Shown: positions 33,678 to 43,777 of the stretch, piece after piece
How the letters are laid out: every line of letters starts with the position of its first letter
Position numbering within the stretch: position 1 is the stretch's first letter
Assembly: GCA_045535305.1 (NCBI GenBank)
Contig: JAZSLJ010000034.1
Span: 4,467-68,466 of the forward strand
Source: UBA1081 sp045535305
Lineage (GTDB): Bacteria; Bacillota; Clostridia; Oscillospirales; Acutalibacteraceae
DNA: 64,000 bases
Direction of reading: 5' to 3'
Notes under the pieces: generated by a model
The model's database searches: none
What the model was told of the DNA's origin: nothing
What the model saw: the letters and a program-made list of their open reading frames with translations, nothing else
Made by a program: the position numbers and the translations under genes

Positions 33678-33814
33678 AAACAATAATTTAATGTACAATT
33701 TACAATGTACAATTTACAATTATTGAACAATATACAAATCGGGTTAAAGGGCGAAGCCCTTTCCACCATTGTACATTATACATTGTACATTGTTAATTAT
33801 ATAAATTATTGTTT
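33678..33814. repeat. Palindromic intergenic element, copy 2 (TGTACAAT core)
   Basis: A 137-bp element between mscL and addA. The ends are AAACAATAATTTA (33678-33690) and TAAATTATTGTTT (33802-33814). The arms contain repeated TGTACAATTTACAAT units and the centre is AAAGGGC-GAA-GCCCTTT. It ends four bases before the addA stop. Confidence 0.9.
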
Positions 33815-33818
33815 GCCT

Positions 33819-36800
33819 TTACATCTGCTGAATCAAAATCTCTTTTTCCAATTCCAGCGAATATATCATCGCTTCTGTAACAGGCATTTCAAGCACCTGC
33901 TCCATAGCTCTGCGGTACATATCAAGCTGTCCCGAATATGCGGTTACAAATTCATCTTCGGTTTTACTGCGGTCTGTTTTATAGTCCACAACTACTGCCT
34001 TACCGTTTTCAACAAATACAAGGTCAGCTTTACCCAATACAAGAATTTTCTCATTTTGCACATTAGCCTGCACATCGGGTGAAATATCTCCCAGACGGAT
34101 TTCAACAGTAAATTCAAGCTCTCTGTACACCTTATCCGCGTTTTTGATGCGTGTAAAAAGAGGTGATGACAGGAATTTCTGCATTTTATCAACTCTTATT
34201 GATGCCGCCTGTTTCTCATTCAGAATATGCGCCTGTGTCATACGCTCACATTCGGCAGTTATATCGGTTGCGTTAAAATCAAGATTCTGCAAGAACAGAT
34301 GATTTGCAGTACCAACCTGTGCCGCGTCAAGCTTATCACCGAGAATGAACGACGGCTTGGATTTTGCAAAATATTCGGGCTTGAAAATATGATTTTCAAA
34401 ATCTGATGCAACTCTTTTAGGTCTTGCATCTGCGGGCATAACATAAGGATAAACAAATTCGCATTTTTCTTTAATGGCTTCAAAGATTGCATCGTTTGCC
34501 TGTGCCGATGTCTGAACAGACTGCTCGTTCTCTGCCTGTTCAACCCCTTGAACAACTATTTTTACGCCGCATCTGTCCGAAACGGGACAATCTGCCCCCG
34601 AAAGTAATCTTTGCATTGCGGGATGCTTAAAAAATCCCATAATGAACAATTTTTCAAAAGAGCCTGCTTTCAGTACCGACTCTGCCGAGGGAATACCGCT
34701 TACGGGCATCTCATAACCGACTTTTTCGGCTGTTTCTTCAAATTTTGCATCGGATGAAACCACAAACAGCTTTTCCTTTGCACGTGTCATTGCAACATAA
34801 AGCACTCTCAGCTCCTCGGAAACGGTTGCGTTGCGCATATCCGTTTTTGCCGCGGCATGACCCAAAGAAGAATATTTCTGCAATTTTTCGTTATTGATTA
34901 TAACCATACCCACGCCTGCGGTGTCGCTGACTATCATTTCATCACGTGCATCCATAAGGTTTATATCTTTTGCACAGTCCGCAAGAATAACAAAGGGGAA
35001 TTCCAAGCCCTTTGATTTATGTATACTGTAAATTCTTACAACATCCGCCGTATCGGAAACATCCGATGCGGCGGGAGTGTCCGCACCGCTCTGAGCAAGT
35101 CTGCTGACATAGCGTATAAATCCGTCAATACCCGTCTGACCCGATGCAACATATTCAACCGCAAGAGATGATAGCATCATAAGATTTGTGCGCCTTAAAC
35201 CGCCCTCACTCATAGAGCCTGCAACGGCAAGATATCCCGTTACATCCATAAGCGTTCTTACAAATGCATCAAAAGGCATTACAGCCGCCATTCGTCTGTA
35301 TTCGGGCAAATCCGACAATAATCTTTGAGCTTTGGGGTTCACATCTGCCGATTTTTTAAGACAGGTGTACATATTGAACATACGGTAATTTATTTTCATT
35401 TCTGCCGCTTCGTCGGGAGTAAAACCGTACATGGGTGAAAACATAACAGCAAGCATGGAAACATCGTCGGTAGGATTGCTGATAATTTTCAACAGCGACA
35501 TAAACACGTTGACCTCAACAGAATCAAAAAGACTTGTTTTCTGTTGTAAGGTTGACTTTATACCCGCAGCTGTAAGTGCGTTTGCATATTTTTCACCTTT
35601 TGTACCGGGGCTTCTCATAAGGATGCAGAAATCACCTACCCTTGCAGGTCTTCTTACTCCTTTATCGTAAACCGTTGCACCGCTATTTATTGTGTTGCTT
35701 ATAAGATTGGCAACATACAAAGCCTCCTCATCGGTATTTTCACAGTCGGCAAAATGCAGTTCAACGCAGGATTCCGTATCCTCATCGTAAAGCTCACCGT
35801 AATAAAGTGCTTCGTCTGCGGTGTAATCCATTTCACCTGCTTTTTTCGACATAATTCGGCTGAAAATATAATTGATGTTATCAAGCACGCCTTTACGGCT
35901 GCGGAAATTTTTGCCTAAAATAATTTTTGCAGGATAATTTTTGCCGTCAAAGGGATAAAAATCATTACTTTTCTGCATAAAAATTTCGGGCATGGCAAGA
36001 CGGAATCGGTAAATGCTTTGTTTTACGTCCCCAACCATAAAAATATTGCTTTCATTTTTTGAAATAAGCCTGAAAAGCATATCCTGCGCTTCGTTTGTGT
36101 CCTGATACTCGTCAATAAGAATCTCTTTATAGCGGTCCTGCAAAGATTCGGCAAAGGTTCTGCCGTTTGAATCCTTTTTAACAAGCAAATCAAGTGCCTT
36201 GTGCATTATATCGCTGAAATTATAGCCGTTTTTAGCTTTTTTAAGCTCCTCGCAATTATCCGCAAAGGCTTTGACCGCGTTCACAAGAGCCTGAATAACG
36301 GGGCGCTGCTGACGGCAATCCTCGTTAAAGCCCTCGGTATCGGTACAAACCGCATTTTTTACGCCCGCAAAACTGCTTACCGCTTTTTTATACTTATATA
36401 AAGCCGCAACCTTTGAAGGATTTGAGCCGTAGCCTGAGGGAACTTTCGGCAAACCCGCACTCAATGCTGATTCGTTAATAAAACGGTAGATTTCATCCCA
36501 ACTGCCGTCTTTAACCGTCTTGCAGAAATCGCAGAAATAATTATACGCACCGTTAAGAGCATCGTAATAAACATCGCGGATTTTTTCATCTCCCAGCGAA
36601 TCAGTCATGGCAGAAGCACAAAGCTCCTTGCAGAATTCACCCGCACGGGCAATATCGTCAATGATAATTCTGCCCCAGACCGAATTTTTCACATCATCAC
36701 AGGGCTCATACATTTCTACAATGCTGTCAAGCCATATATCGGGAAAAGGATGTGCAAGGGAAAAATCGTGAAGTTTTATAATTTTATCGGAAAGTTTGCC

Positions 36801-37307
36801 GTCATCACTGCCGTAAGAGGTCATTGAATTGAGCATATCATAAACTTCCGCATCCGCTGTGCAAAGACCGTCAAGAGTTTTTGCCATAGCTTCGGCAATA
36901 ATCATCTGTTCTTCACAGCCGTTAAGCAGAGTAAAATCAGGCTCAACATCGGCAATATGAAAATTCTCACGTACAAGCTTTATACAGAATGAGTCGATAG
37001 TGCTTATCTGAGCATCTGCAAGCTTCATTCTGATTGAACGGTAGCGGTTGTTCTGCGGTTCTTTTTTTATAAGCTCATCAACCGCATTTGAAATACGCAT
37101 ACGCATTTCTGCCGCCGCCGCATTTGTAAAGGTTGCAACAAGCAGCTCCGAGGGATTTACGGGATTTTCTTCCTGTGTAAGAAGCGATATGATTCTTTCA
37201 ACAAGAACGGCTGTTTTGCCCGAGCCCGCCGCCGCACTTAAAAGCAACGTGCCGCCTCTTGCATCAATAGCATTTTTCTGTTGCGGAGTCCATACTCTTT
37301 CAGCCAT
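33819..37307 (-). CDS. addA: ATP-dependent helicase/nuclease subunit A
   Basis: A 1162-residue AddA, the UvrD-like helicase plus nuclease subunit of AddAB, which processes double-strand breaks for RecA loading in the cytoplasm. The start MAERVWTPQQKNAIDARGG is the Q-motif region. Walker A is SAAAGSGKTAVL, Walker B is ILIDEYQDTNEAQ, and GDVKQSIYRFRLA and YSIHKSKGLEFPFV are helicase motifs. The C-terminal RecB-type nuclease shows VVDYKTDR. ATG 37307 has a GGAGGCG site and overlaps the end of addB by 8 bases. It is followed by repeat copy 2. Confidence 0.96.
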   Translation of the reverse strand: MAERVWTPQQKNAIDARGGTLLLSAAAGSGKTAVLVERIISLLTQEENPVNPSELLVATFTNAAAAEMRMRISNAVDELIKKEPQNNRYRSIRMKLADAQISTIDSFCIKLVRENFHIADVEPDFTLLNGCEEQMIIAEAMAKTLDGLCTADAEVYDMLNSMTSYGSDDGKLSDKIIKLHDFSLAHPFPDIWLDSIVEMYEPCDDVKNSVWGRIIIDDIARAGEFCKELCASAMTDSLGDEKIRDVYYDALNGAYNYFCDFCKTVKDGSWDEIYRFINESALSAGLPKVPSGYGSNPSKVAALYKYKKAVSSFAGVKNAVCTDTEGFNEDCRQQRPVIQALVNAVKAFADNCEELKKAKNGYNFSDIMHKALDLLVKKDSNGRTFAESLQDRYKEILIDEYQDTNEAQDMLFRLISKNESNIFMVGDVKQSIYRFRLAMPEIFMQKSNDFYPFDGKNYPAKIILGKNFRSRKGVLDNINYIFSRIMSKKAGEMDYTADEALYYGELYDEDTESCVELHFADCENTDEEALYVANLISNTINSGATVYDKGVRRPARVGDFCILMRSPGTKGEKYANALTAAGIKSTLQQKTSLFDSVEVNVFMSLLKIISNPTDDVSMLAVMFSPMYGFTPDEAAEMKINYRMFNMYTCLKKSADVNPKAQRLLSDLPEYRRMAAVMPFDAFVRTLMDVTGYLAVAGSMSEGGLRRTNLMMLSSLAVEYVASGQTGIDGFIRYVSRLAQSGADTPAASDVSDTADVVRIYSIHKSKGLEFPFVILADCAKDINLMDARDEMIVSDTAGVGMVIINNEKLQKYSSLGHAAAKTDMRNATVSEELRVLYVAMTRAKEKLFVVSSDAKFEETAEKVGYEMPVSGIPSAESVLKAGSFEKLFIMGFFKHPAMQRLLSGADCPVSDRCGVKIVVQGVEQAENEQSVQTSAQANDAIFEAIKEKCEFVYPYVMPADARPKRVASDFENHIFKPEYFAKSKPSFILGDKLDAAQVGTANHLFLQNLDFNATDITAECERMTQAHILNEKQAASIRVDKMQKFLSSPLFTRIKNADKVYRELEFTVEIRLGDISPDVQANVQNEKILVLGKADLVFVENGKAVVVDYKTDRSKTEDEFVTAYSGQLDMYRRAMEQVLEMPVTEAMIYSLELEKEILIQQM

Positions 37308-40300
37308 TTTTAATCGCCTCCATTTCTTCCCAAGCGTCGCCGCTGAATATATCTCTGCCACCGTCTGATTTTTCGTGGCAACAGATTGCATTGTACTCAC
37401 AATAGGTACAGGCGCTCTTATCCTTTGAACGGATAAGGGGGTCTGCGGCAATTTCGCCCGAGTGCAGAGCTTCACCCATATCGCGTACTGCTTTATCTAT
37501 GGCATTTTTTATAAGCATAAAGCCTTCAATACTGAAAGTTTTGCCCTTAATTTTGCCCTTTTCGATTTTTGCATCTATAATCAGTCCGCCGCCGCTTTCC
37601 TCCATACCTCTGATAACTTCTTCATCCTCAAGCACAATGCCGTTCATTCTGCCCTGACTTACTCTTTCATGCTCAATCATATCGTCGGTAGCATCTCTGC
37701 CAAGGGAATTTTTGCTCTTTTTGGCAGGTACATAAAGCACACCGGCAGGCACGATATTGCCGTAGCGGTCTTTGCCGTTTTCAAAAATACATACAAGATA
37801 CAGAAGCATCTGCATATTGACGCCCGAAATTATATCGGAAAGCTTAAAATCCTTACCGCTCGTTTTATAGTCGATAACGCGAAGATATGTTTTTTCTCCG
37901 TCATCACTCTGCATTGTGTCAACGCGGTCAACTTTACCGCCTAAAACGGCTCTGCCGCCGTCGGCAAGCTCTACCGTATAAGCCGCAATATCACCGTCGG
38001 GGTCGATATTCAGCTCCACATCTCTTGTTTCAAACTTGCTTGAAGCAAGTTCATAAGCAAAACGCTCAAGGATTTCACAGATTGCAGATTTACATCTTTC
38101 AACGCTGTAACGGATTCTGCCGCTGAGGAACTCATAGCCGCCCATATACAGCTTTACATATTCCGCAGTTATTGCATTTACCGCATCGTTACGCTCCTTT
38201 TTGCTCATTTCTTTAAGGCCCTTACTGCCATACTGAGCAAACAGCTTTTCAAGCACATAATGCACAAGATTACCGTTGAGTCTTGCATCAAACTGAGCAG
38301 GAGAAACAGCCTTTGCCTTCAAGCCGTACTGACAGAAATATTTGAATGCACATTCGTGGAATTTTTCTACCCTTGTGGCGGAGATATACATTTCCTTGCC
38401 GAAAAGCGCAGTTGCTTTTTCGCTGTCTTTAATTTTGAAAGGCTCTTTTTCCGCAATTCTCTGTGCGGAATCAAGCATTGATGAATAGTCGGTAGTACCT
38501 ACATATTTTTTAACGGACTGAGAATACTCGCTGTTATCAGAAATATGCAAAGCGGCACTTTCAAAAGCTGAACGGGTGCTTTCAACTGTGAACACGGGGT
38601 CAAGCAGAGAAATATCCACCTGTGTTGCTTCGGGAACGATATCCAATGCTATTGTAACAATCTCTGACGGACTTATTTCTTCGAGTTTAAAGCTGCCCAG
38701 AGAATATGTTATAAACAATCTGTCCCGAGGTGTGCTGACCGTACTGTAAACCTTAAATCGCTCTTTTTTCATACGCTCGGAGCTGTCATCACCAAGTTCA
38801 AAGTCCTGATTTTTAAGCATTCTGCGTTCATTTTCCGTAAGCACAAAGGATTCCGTCCCCGATGCGGGAAAAACACCTTCGTTTGCACCTACTATAAACA
38901 TAACTTTTTTATCGCTGACTCTTATTCTGTCTGCATCACCTACGGTTATCATATCAAGTCCACCGGGGAGTGCACCGATATCTGACGAGGATACCATAAT
39001 TTTGAAAAGCTCTGCAAAACGCTTGGGTGCTATATTTCTGTCGCCCAAAGTGTCAGCAAGAAGCGAAAGCACCGCCATAAATTCATCCCAGGAACGCTCG
39101 CACTCATAAGCGGAAGCAGAATCAAGCTTAAGTGCAAAGCTGAGCAGATGCTTGTCCGCACCGACGGAAATAAGGAAATCGTAAAGTGCTTTTGTGCAAC
39201 CGATACCGCTGTTTTCCTCAAGTTCTTTTTTGAGTTTGAGAACAGGCAAAATAACTCTTTGTCTTATAGAATTGATATATTCAAGAGCTTTGCGTGATTT
39301 GTCGTCAAATTCGTTACCGAAGCCGTCGGGATGTCCCGTCCAATCGTTAAGCCATTGTGAACGGTCAATCTGCCACATATAAACATAGTTTTCCAATGCG
39401 GAAATATCATCGTCATTTATGCCGCTTATATAAGTTTTGAGATAACGGAAAATGCACTCACTTGAAAAGCCTTCCGATGCAAGTGTAAGAGCGCAAAGGG
39501 CAAAAATAACTATAATTTCATTTTCAAGGCTTCGTCTTGTATCTTCAAATACGGGTATCCCGTACTTTTTAAATGCAAAGGGAAGATATTTCTGGTATTC
39601 GGCAGACCTGCCCACAACTACTATATCGCGGTAGCGTATACCTGTTTCGCGAACAAGCTTTTTTGCGCTCATGGCAACGTAATCACATTCATCATAAGGA
39701 CTTTTTGCCGCCGCAACAGTCAATTCGGGAGCATCACCCTCATATTTTTCGGGAGTTGCATCATAAAATCCTTTTTCAAGTGCATCAAGAGCAGGTGCTC
39801 TGTAATTAAACTCATTTTTTAAAACAACAGACTCAGAGACCTTAACATCACATTTTTTTGCAAGAGTAACAAGCTTTGCAAGGTTGTCTGCCACATAAGC
39901 AAAGGGCGACGTACCCATTGAATCATCACGCAGTTTTTCGGCACAGCCTGTAACGTATACGTCATCTGCCTGAGTGAGCATAAGAGAAATCAGCCTGTTT
40001 TCCTGTGCGGTAAAGCCTGTAAATTCGTCAAAAAATACGGTTTTGCCCTTAAAAAGCTGTTTTTCTGCGGCAATTTCCGCGGCAGAATTAAGCATATATC
40101 TGTCATCGGAAAAACGCTCTGTTAAAAGAGTTTCATACATTTCTGAAATAAGAGAAATCTCTTTTGCCTTTTGTTCAAGGATTCTGTTACCTGTGGCGGC
40201 TGCGGCTTTTTCCATTTCATCTGCCGTAACATCGCATTGAATCAGCTCGTCGGTCATGTGCAAAATTTCCGCAACGGTGTTTTTATTTTTAAGGCATTTT

Positions 40301-40620
40301 GAAAAAATGTTAAGCTTATCGGATACGGCTTCAAGAGCCATACTCATAATCACCGCCTTTGCGGCAGGCGTAACGGATGGCTTTCTGTCGGGTGCGTATT
40401 CATCAAGGATTTTTTTTGCAAGGGAAGAAAAGCTGAAAATTTTCATTTCGGCTGTCTTTTTTGCACCAAGCAACTCTATAATTGCTTTTTCGCTTTCAAA
40501 AGAAAACTGTTCGGGAACAATAAGAATAACGTCCTCGCCCTTATTCACCTTTTCGGCAATAATATTCCTGATGTAAGTGGTTTTGCCCGATGATGCTCTG
40601 CCCAGAACAGGTCTTAACAT
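37300..40620 (-). CDS. addB: ATP-dependent helicase/nuclease subunit B
   Basis: A 1106-residue AddB, partner of AddA. Walker A is GRASSGKTTYI. The C-terminal nuclease domain has RVIDYKTSGKDFKL, and the iron-sulphur cysteines include CTYCEYNAICCH. The N-terminal ATPase-like half has lost most helicase motifs, as in known AddB proteins. ATG 40620 follows GGGGTGAT; a 48-codon upstream extension runs into repeat copy 3 and was rejected. It is the first gene of addB-addA. Confidence 0.96.
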   Translation of the reverse strand: MLRPVLGRASSGKTTYIRNIIAEKVNKGEDVILIVPEQFSFESEKAIIELLGAKKTAEMKIFSFSSLAKKILDEYAPDRKPSVTPAAKAVIMSMALEAVSDKLNIFSKCLKNKNTVAEILHMTDELIQCDVTADEMEKAAAATGNRILEQKAKEISLISEMYETLLTERFSDDRYMLNSAAEIAAEKQLFKGKTVFFDEFTGFTAQENRLISLMLTQADDVYVTGCAEKLRDDSMGTSPFAYVADNLAKLVTLAKKCDVKVSESVVLKNEFNYRAPALDALEKGFYDATPEKYEGDAPELTVAAAKSPYDECDYVAMSAKKLVRETGIRYRDIVVVGRSAEYQKYLPFAFKKYGIPVFEDTRRSLENEIIVIFALCALTLASEGFSSECIFRYLKTYISGINDDDISALENYVYMWQIDRSQWLNDWTGHPDGFGNEFDDKSRKALEYINSIRQRVILPVLKLKKELEENSGIGCTKALYDFLISVGADKHLLSFALKLDSASAYECERSWDEFMAVLSLLADTLGDRNIAPKRFAELFKIMVSSSDIGALPGGLDMITVGDADRIRVSDKKVMFIVGANEGVFPASGTESFVLTENERRMLKNQDFELGDDSSERMKKERFKVYSTVSTPRDRLFITYSLGSFKLEEISPSEIVTIALDIVPEATQVDISLLDPVFTVESTRSAFESAALHISDNSEYSQSVKKYVGTTDYSSMLDSAQRIAEKEPFKIKDSEKATALFGKEMYISATRVEKFHECAFKYFCQYGLKAKAVSPAQFDARLNGNLVHYVLEKLFAQYGSKGLKEMSKKERNDAVNAITAEYVKLYMGGYEFLSGRIRYSVERCKSAICEILERFAYELASSKFETRDVELNIDPDGDIAAYTVELADGGRAVLGGKVDRVDTMQSDDGEKTYLRVIDYKTSGKDFKLSDIISGVNMQMLLYLVCIFENGKDRYGNIVPAGVLYVPAKKSKNSLGRDATDDMIEHERVSQGRMNGIVLEDEEVIRGMEESGGGLIIDAKIEKGKIKGKTFSIEGFMLIKNAIDKAVRDMGEALHSGEIAADPLIRSKDKSACTYCEYNAICCHEKSDGGRDIFSGDAWEEMEAIKNG

Positions 40621-40675
40621 AAAATCACCCCAGAACTGTATTTTTACAGATATTATATAAAATAAAATGTACGAT

Positions 40676-40809
40676 AAACAGTAATTTAATGTACAATTTA
40701 CAATGTACACTGTACAATTATTGAATATAAAAATCGGGTTAAAGGGCGAAGCCCTTTCCTTCATTGTACATTATACATTGTACATTGTTAATTAGATAAA
40801 TTATTGTTT
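40676..40809. repeat. Palindromic intergenic element, copy 3 (TGTACAAT core)
   Basis: A 134-bp element between addB and rnpB. The left end is AAACAGTAATTTA (one mismatch) at 40676-40688 and the right end is TAAATTATTGTTT at 40797-40809. The same core arms and AAAGGGC-GAA-GCCCTTT centre are present. Confidence 0.88.
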
Positions 40810-40824
40810 AGCAATATATTAAAA

Positions 40825-40852
40825 AAGCCACCGCATACAAATGTATGGGCAG
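40825..40852 (-). terminator. Intrinsic terminator of RNase P RNA gene
   Basis: Inverted repeat CATACA/TGTATG, extended by GCC/GGC flanks (about 40827-40852), followed on the minus strand by TTTTTT. Confidence 0.72.
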
Positions 40853-40858
40853 CAATAA

Positions 40859-41184
40859 GCAAGTGAATCTGTAAGCCGGGTTTTGTCGTTTAAGGCAATC
40901 ATCTGTCTTGGCTGAAGGTTACCCTTCAGCTCGCGCCACCCGTCGGAGTTATGGCCGAGCAGACCACTCCTGTCGGTGTTGCTTCGGATAGGGTTTACAT
41001 GGCCGTACAGTCTCCTGCACGCCGGTGAGCTCTTACCTCGCCTTTCCATCCTTACCTGTATAACAGGCGGTTTATTTCTGTTGCACTTTCCCTAAGGTTA
41101 CCCTCGGCGGCCGTTAGCCGTTATCCTGCTCTGTGAAGCCCGGACTTTCCTCGTACAAAGTACGCAATTGCCCAACTCACTTGC
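40859..41184 (-). ncRNA. rnpB: RNase P RNA, bacterial type A-like
   Basis: The catalytic RNA that matures tRNA 5' ends. Conserved elements on the minus strand are GAGGAAAGTCCGGGCTTC near the 5' side, ACAGAAATAAACCGCC, GGTAAGGATGGAAAGGCG, AGAGCTCACCGGC and CCCGGCTTACAGATTC near the 3' end. The ends pair as helix P1: GCAAGTGA (41184 side) and TCACTTGC (40859 side). The length of about 326 is typical. Exact termini are inferred from P1. Confidence 0.95.
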
Positions 41185-41222
41185 TGTTTTATTTTATCAT
41201 ATTTAATTTTGAATGTCAACGC

Positions 41223-43772
41223 TTACGCCGCAGTCGGATTCACCGTGATATCCGCAATATTCGGAGCATAAGTTACATTGTTATTGAATTTATTTGCGCC
41301 GTCGTTGGATAATGTTATAACGTTTTCACCCGCAACAAGCTCAATATTTGTTGTAACGGTTGTATATGTATCCCAGCTGTAAGTATTTCTGCAATAAAGA
41401 TTTGTCTGCTTTTCCCCGTTGACGGAAATAGTTATAAAATCCTCCACAAGGTCAACGTTATAGCTGTGAACGCCGTTTTCTCTGTTATTTGCATAGCAGA
41501 TTGTAATTTTATAAGTACCTTCCGTCGGAACGGTTACAGTATAATCTGCACTTCCGCTTTCATTTGAAATACCTGTTATGTAATATTTGTCTGCCGATGC
41601 GTTATATTTAACCTCGGCGGAATCGGAAAGCACAGCATCTTTTGTAAGCAAAGTAACGATGTTGCCTGTTTTTTCCGTAATAAACGCTTCAAGAGATGCA
41701 TCTTTGGGCAAATCTATATAATTGAGTCCTCTTCTTAAATAGACTACCGCTTCACCCTTTGCATCGGTTACAGCATCTGCACCGTCAACGCATATTTCTG
41801 CATTTTCGGCGGTCTTAACAAGATAATATCCGTCAACGGGAGCTATAACAAGGTATGAATTTTTCCTGTCGTCGTCCTTTTCAGCATAAACTGTGTTTTT
41901 ATCCTTTGCCTGTCTTACAAGAATACTGTCAAGCACATAAGTGCCTGTATTGTGAGTGAATGTAAGATAATGAGTACCCTTTTTGAGTTCAAGTGTCATA
42001 TCGTATGCACTTGTAAGCTCACTCTTGATTGTATTCGGCAAAGACAACACCGTTGCATTATTATCATCAACGGTAAAATTGACGAGTGTATCCACACGGT
42101 CATCACCCGTTGAGCCGTCATTTGAATTGCCGTAAATAATGCGAAGGTCGTATATTCCGTCTTGGGGGACTTTAATTTTAACTTTTACACCCTGTCCCTC
42201 GTTTTCCATACCGCCGACCATGCCCATATCCTCACCTGTTGTGGCATATGCGCTGTCGTAAGTATAGGCATTATTAAGCAGTTCGCCGGCCTCTGCCTCA
42301 AAACGGACATAAAGATTTTCGTTCTCATACTCAATATCTTCATCGCAAGGAGTAACGGTGATATGATATGCTGTATCTTCATCCATATCAAGAGGTATGG
42401 TAAGCTTTTTTTTGCATTTTTTTGTGTATATTTCAACTGTTTCAGGTTCGGCAACCTGACCTACAAGTCCCTGATATGTAACAGCTGTGATTTCTATTTT
42501 AACATTTTTGCCGTAAAGATCCGTATCATCAAGATTTTTGACAACAACTCTGCCCTTGTAATCCGCACCTGCAACAAGAATATCGAGCTTGTCCTTTGAA
42601 TCGGACAACGTACCCATACCCAGATACTGCTGATAGCGCGGTTCTCTTTTTTCTTTAATGGATTTACCCAGATCGGAATGAAGAACATCGTTTACCTCAG
42701 CACTCATAAGCTGACCCTGCATATTGGTGTACCATCTGTACACCCACCAGGCGGAATTGGGAGTGTTGTAATCGGCACAGGTGTTGCTTAAATTGTTTGC
42801 AAGAAGCCAATATGCCTGATTTGAATAAACTCCCGAATATTCTGAACGGACAATATATTTAAGCATTGTGTTGGGGTCGCCGTTATCCTGCATTCTGCCG
42901 TATTCTGTAACGATAACGGGAGTGTCTGTTGAAATACCGTACTTTTCTTCAACAGCTTTAAGATCTTTTACATTTTCTTCCCAGTCATAAATTGAACGGT
43001 CCTGAAGCTCGTGATAAATGATAACCTCGGGAACGCAGTTATTCTCGGAAGCATACTTTAAGAAATAATCTGTTTTTGCGTGGCTGTATTCATAGTTACC
43101 CGGGCCGCCGATAAGTGCATCGGGGTCAAGACTTTTAACGTAATCGTATGTCATTTTCCACGCTTCGTTAAAGTTGTCCATACCTTGCTCGTTAAAGGAG
43201 TTCCAGCCGTTTTCGCCCTCTTTTATCCATTCGCCGAACCATACGCCGTTATCGCATTCGTTAAAAATGCAATAAACAAGCTTATCGGCATATTCGGCAT
43301 CCTTCATCTGACTGACTGTCTGTTCAACCATGGGGAAAAATGTTTCCTGCAGGTATGTTTTCCAATTATATGTACCGGCGGCTTTTGCTTCGTCGATTGC
43401 GGCATTATCGTAGTACCAGGTAGAGTACATATCCTGAAGATACACAACGATATAATCGCAGTTGCCGCCTTCGATAAGGGAATTTGCAACATCCCCGACC
43501 TCGCCGATAGGGTGCTGTAAACCGCCCTGTGTTTTTGCGGAAACAGATGAAATATCAAGGCTTTCCACCATATTATATGAGGGTACGCCGTCCTCAGCTA
43601 TGCCGTAAAGATAGCCCGATGCACCGCTTGTAACCTCACCCTCAAGCTCCGAAGCATCAAATATAACGGCAGGACTGCCGAATGTTGCATTAAAACCGAG
43701 AGTTGTGGGAATAAGACCTGCACCTGCAACGATAATTGCAAGCACTACTCGTAAAAATGTAAGAAAATACAT
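41223..43772 (-). CDS. Exported clan GH-A-like glycoside hydrolase with CBM modules
   Basis: An 849-residue protein. The N-terminal hydrophobic segment (LRVVLAIIVAGAGLIPTTLG) is a signal or anchor. The catalytic (beta/alpha)8-like part has an acid/base candidate in CIFNECDNGVW and a nucleophile candidate in PVIVTEYGRM, with a GH39-like layout. After about residue 480 come beta domains, one resembling CBM6/CBM35 (VRFEAEAGELLNNAY, then GQGVKVKIKVPQDGIYDLRI) and a second at the C-terminus (SADYTVTVPTEGTYKITICY). Substrate unknown. ATG 43772 follows GAGAGGTGA, five bases past the rqcH stop; the GTG at 43781 lies inside that site. It is odd for a secreted glycosidase to sit at the end of this translation-linked operon. 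Confidence 0.78.
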   Translation of the reverse strand: MYFLTFLRVVLAIIVAGAGLIPTTLGFNATFGSPAVIFDASELEGEVTSGASGYLYGIAEDGVPSYNMVESLDISSVSAKTQGGLQHPIGEVGDVANSLIEGGNCDYIVVYLQDMYSTWYYDNAAIDEAKAAGTYNWKTYLQETFFPMVEQTVSQMKDAEYADKLVYCIFNECDNGVWFGEWIKEGENGWNSFNEQGMDNFNEAWKMTYDYVKSLDPDALIGGPGNYEYSHAKTDYFLKYASENNCVPEVIIYHELQDRSIYDWEENVKDLKAVEEKYGISTDTPVIVTEYGRMQDNGDPNTMLKYIVRSEYSGVYSNQAYWLLANNLSNTCADYNTPNSAWWVYRWYTNMQGQLMSAEVNDVLHSDLGKSIKEKREPRYQQYLGMGTLSDSKDKLDILVAGADYKGRVVVKNLDDTDLYGKNVKIEITAVTYQGLVGQVAEPETVEIYTKKCKKKLTIPLDMDEDTAYHITVTPCDEDIEYENENLYVRFEAEAGELLNNAYTYDSAYATTGEDMGMVGGMENEGQGVKVKIKVPQDGIYDLRIIYGNSNDGSTGDDRVDTLVNFTVDDNNATVLSLPNTIKSELTSAYDMTLELKKGTHYLTFTHNTGTYVLDSILVRQAKDKNTVYAEKDDDRKNSYLVIAPVDGYYLVKTAENAEICVDGADAVTDAKGEAVVYLRRGLNYIDLPKDASLEAFITEKTGNIVTLLTKDAVLSDSAEVKYNASADKYYITGISNESGSADYTVTVPTEGTYKITICYANNRENGVHSYNVDLVEDFITISVNGEKQTNLYCRNTYSWDTYTTVTTNIELVAGENVITLSNDGANKFNNNVTYAPNIADITVNPTAA

Positions 43773-43777
43773 AAACT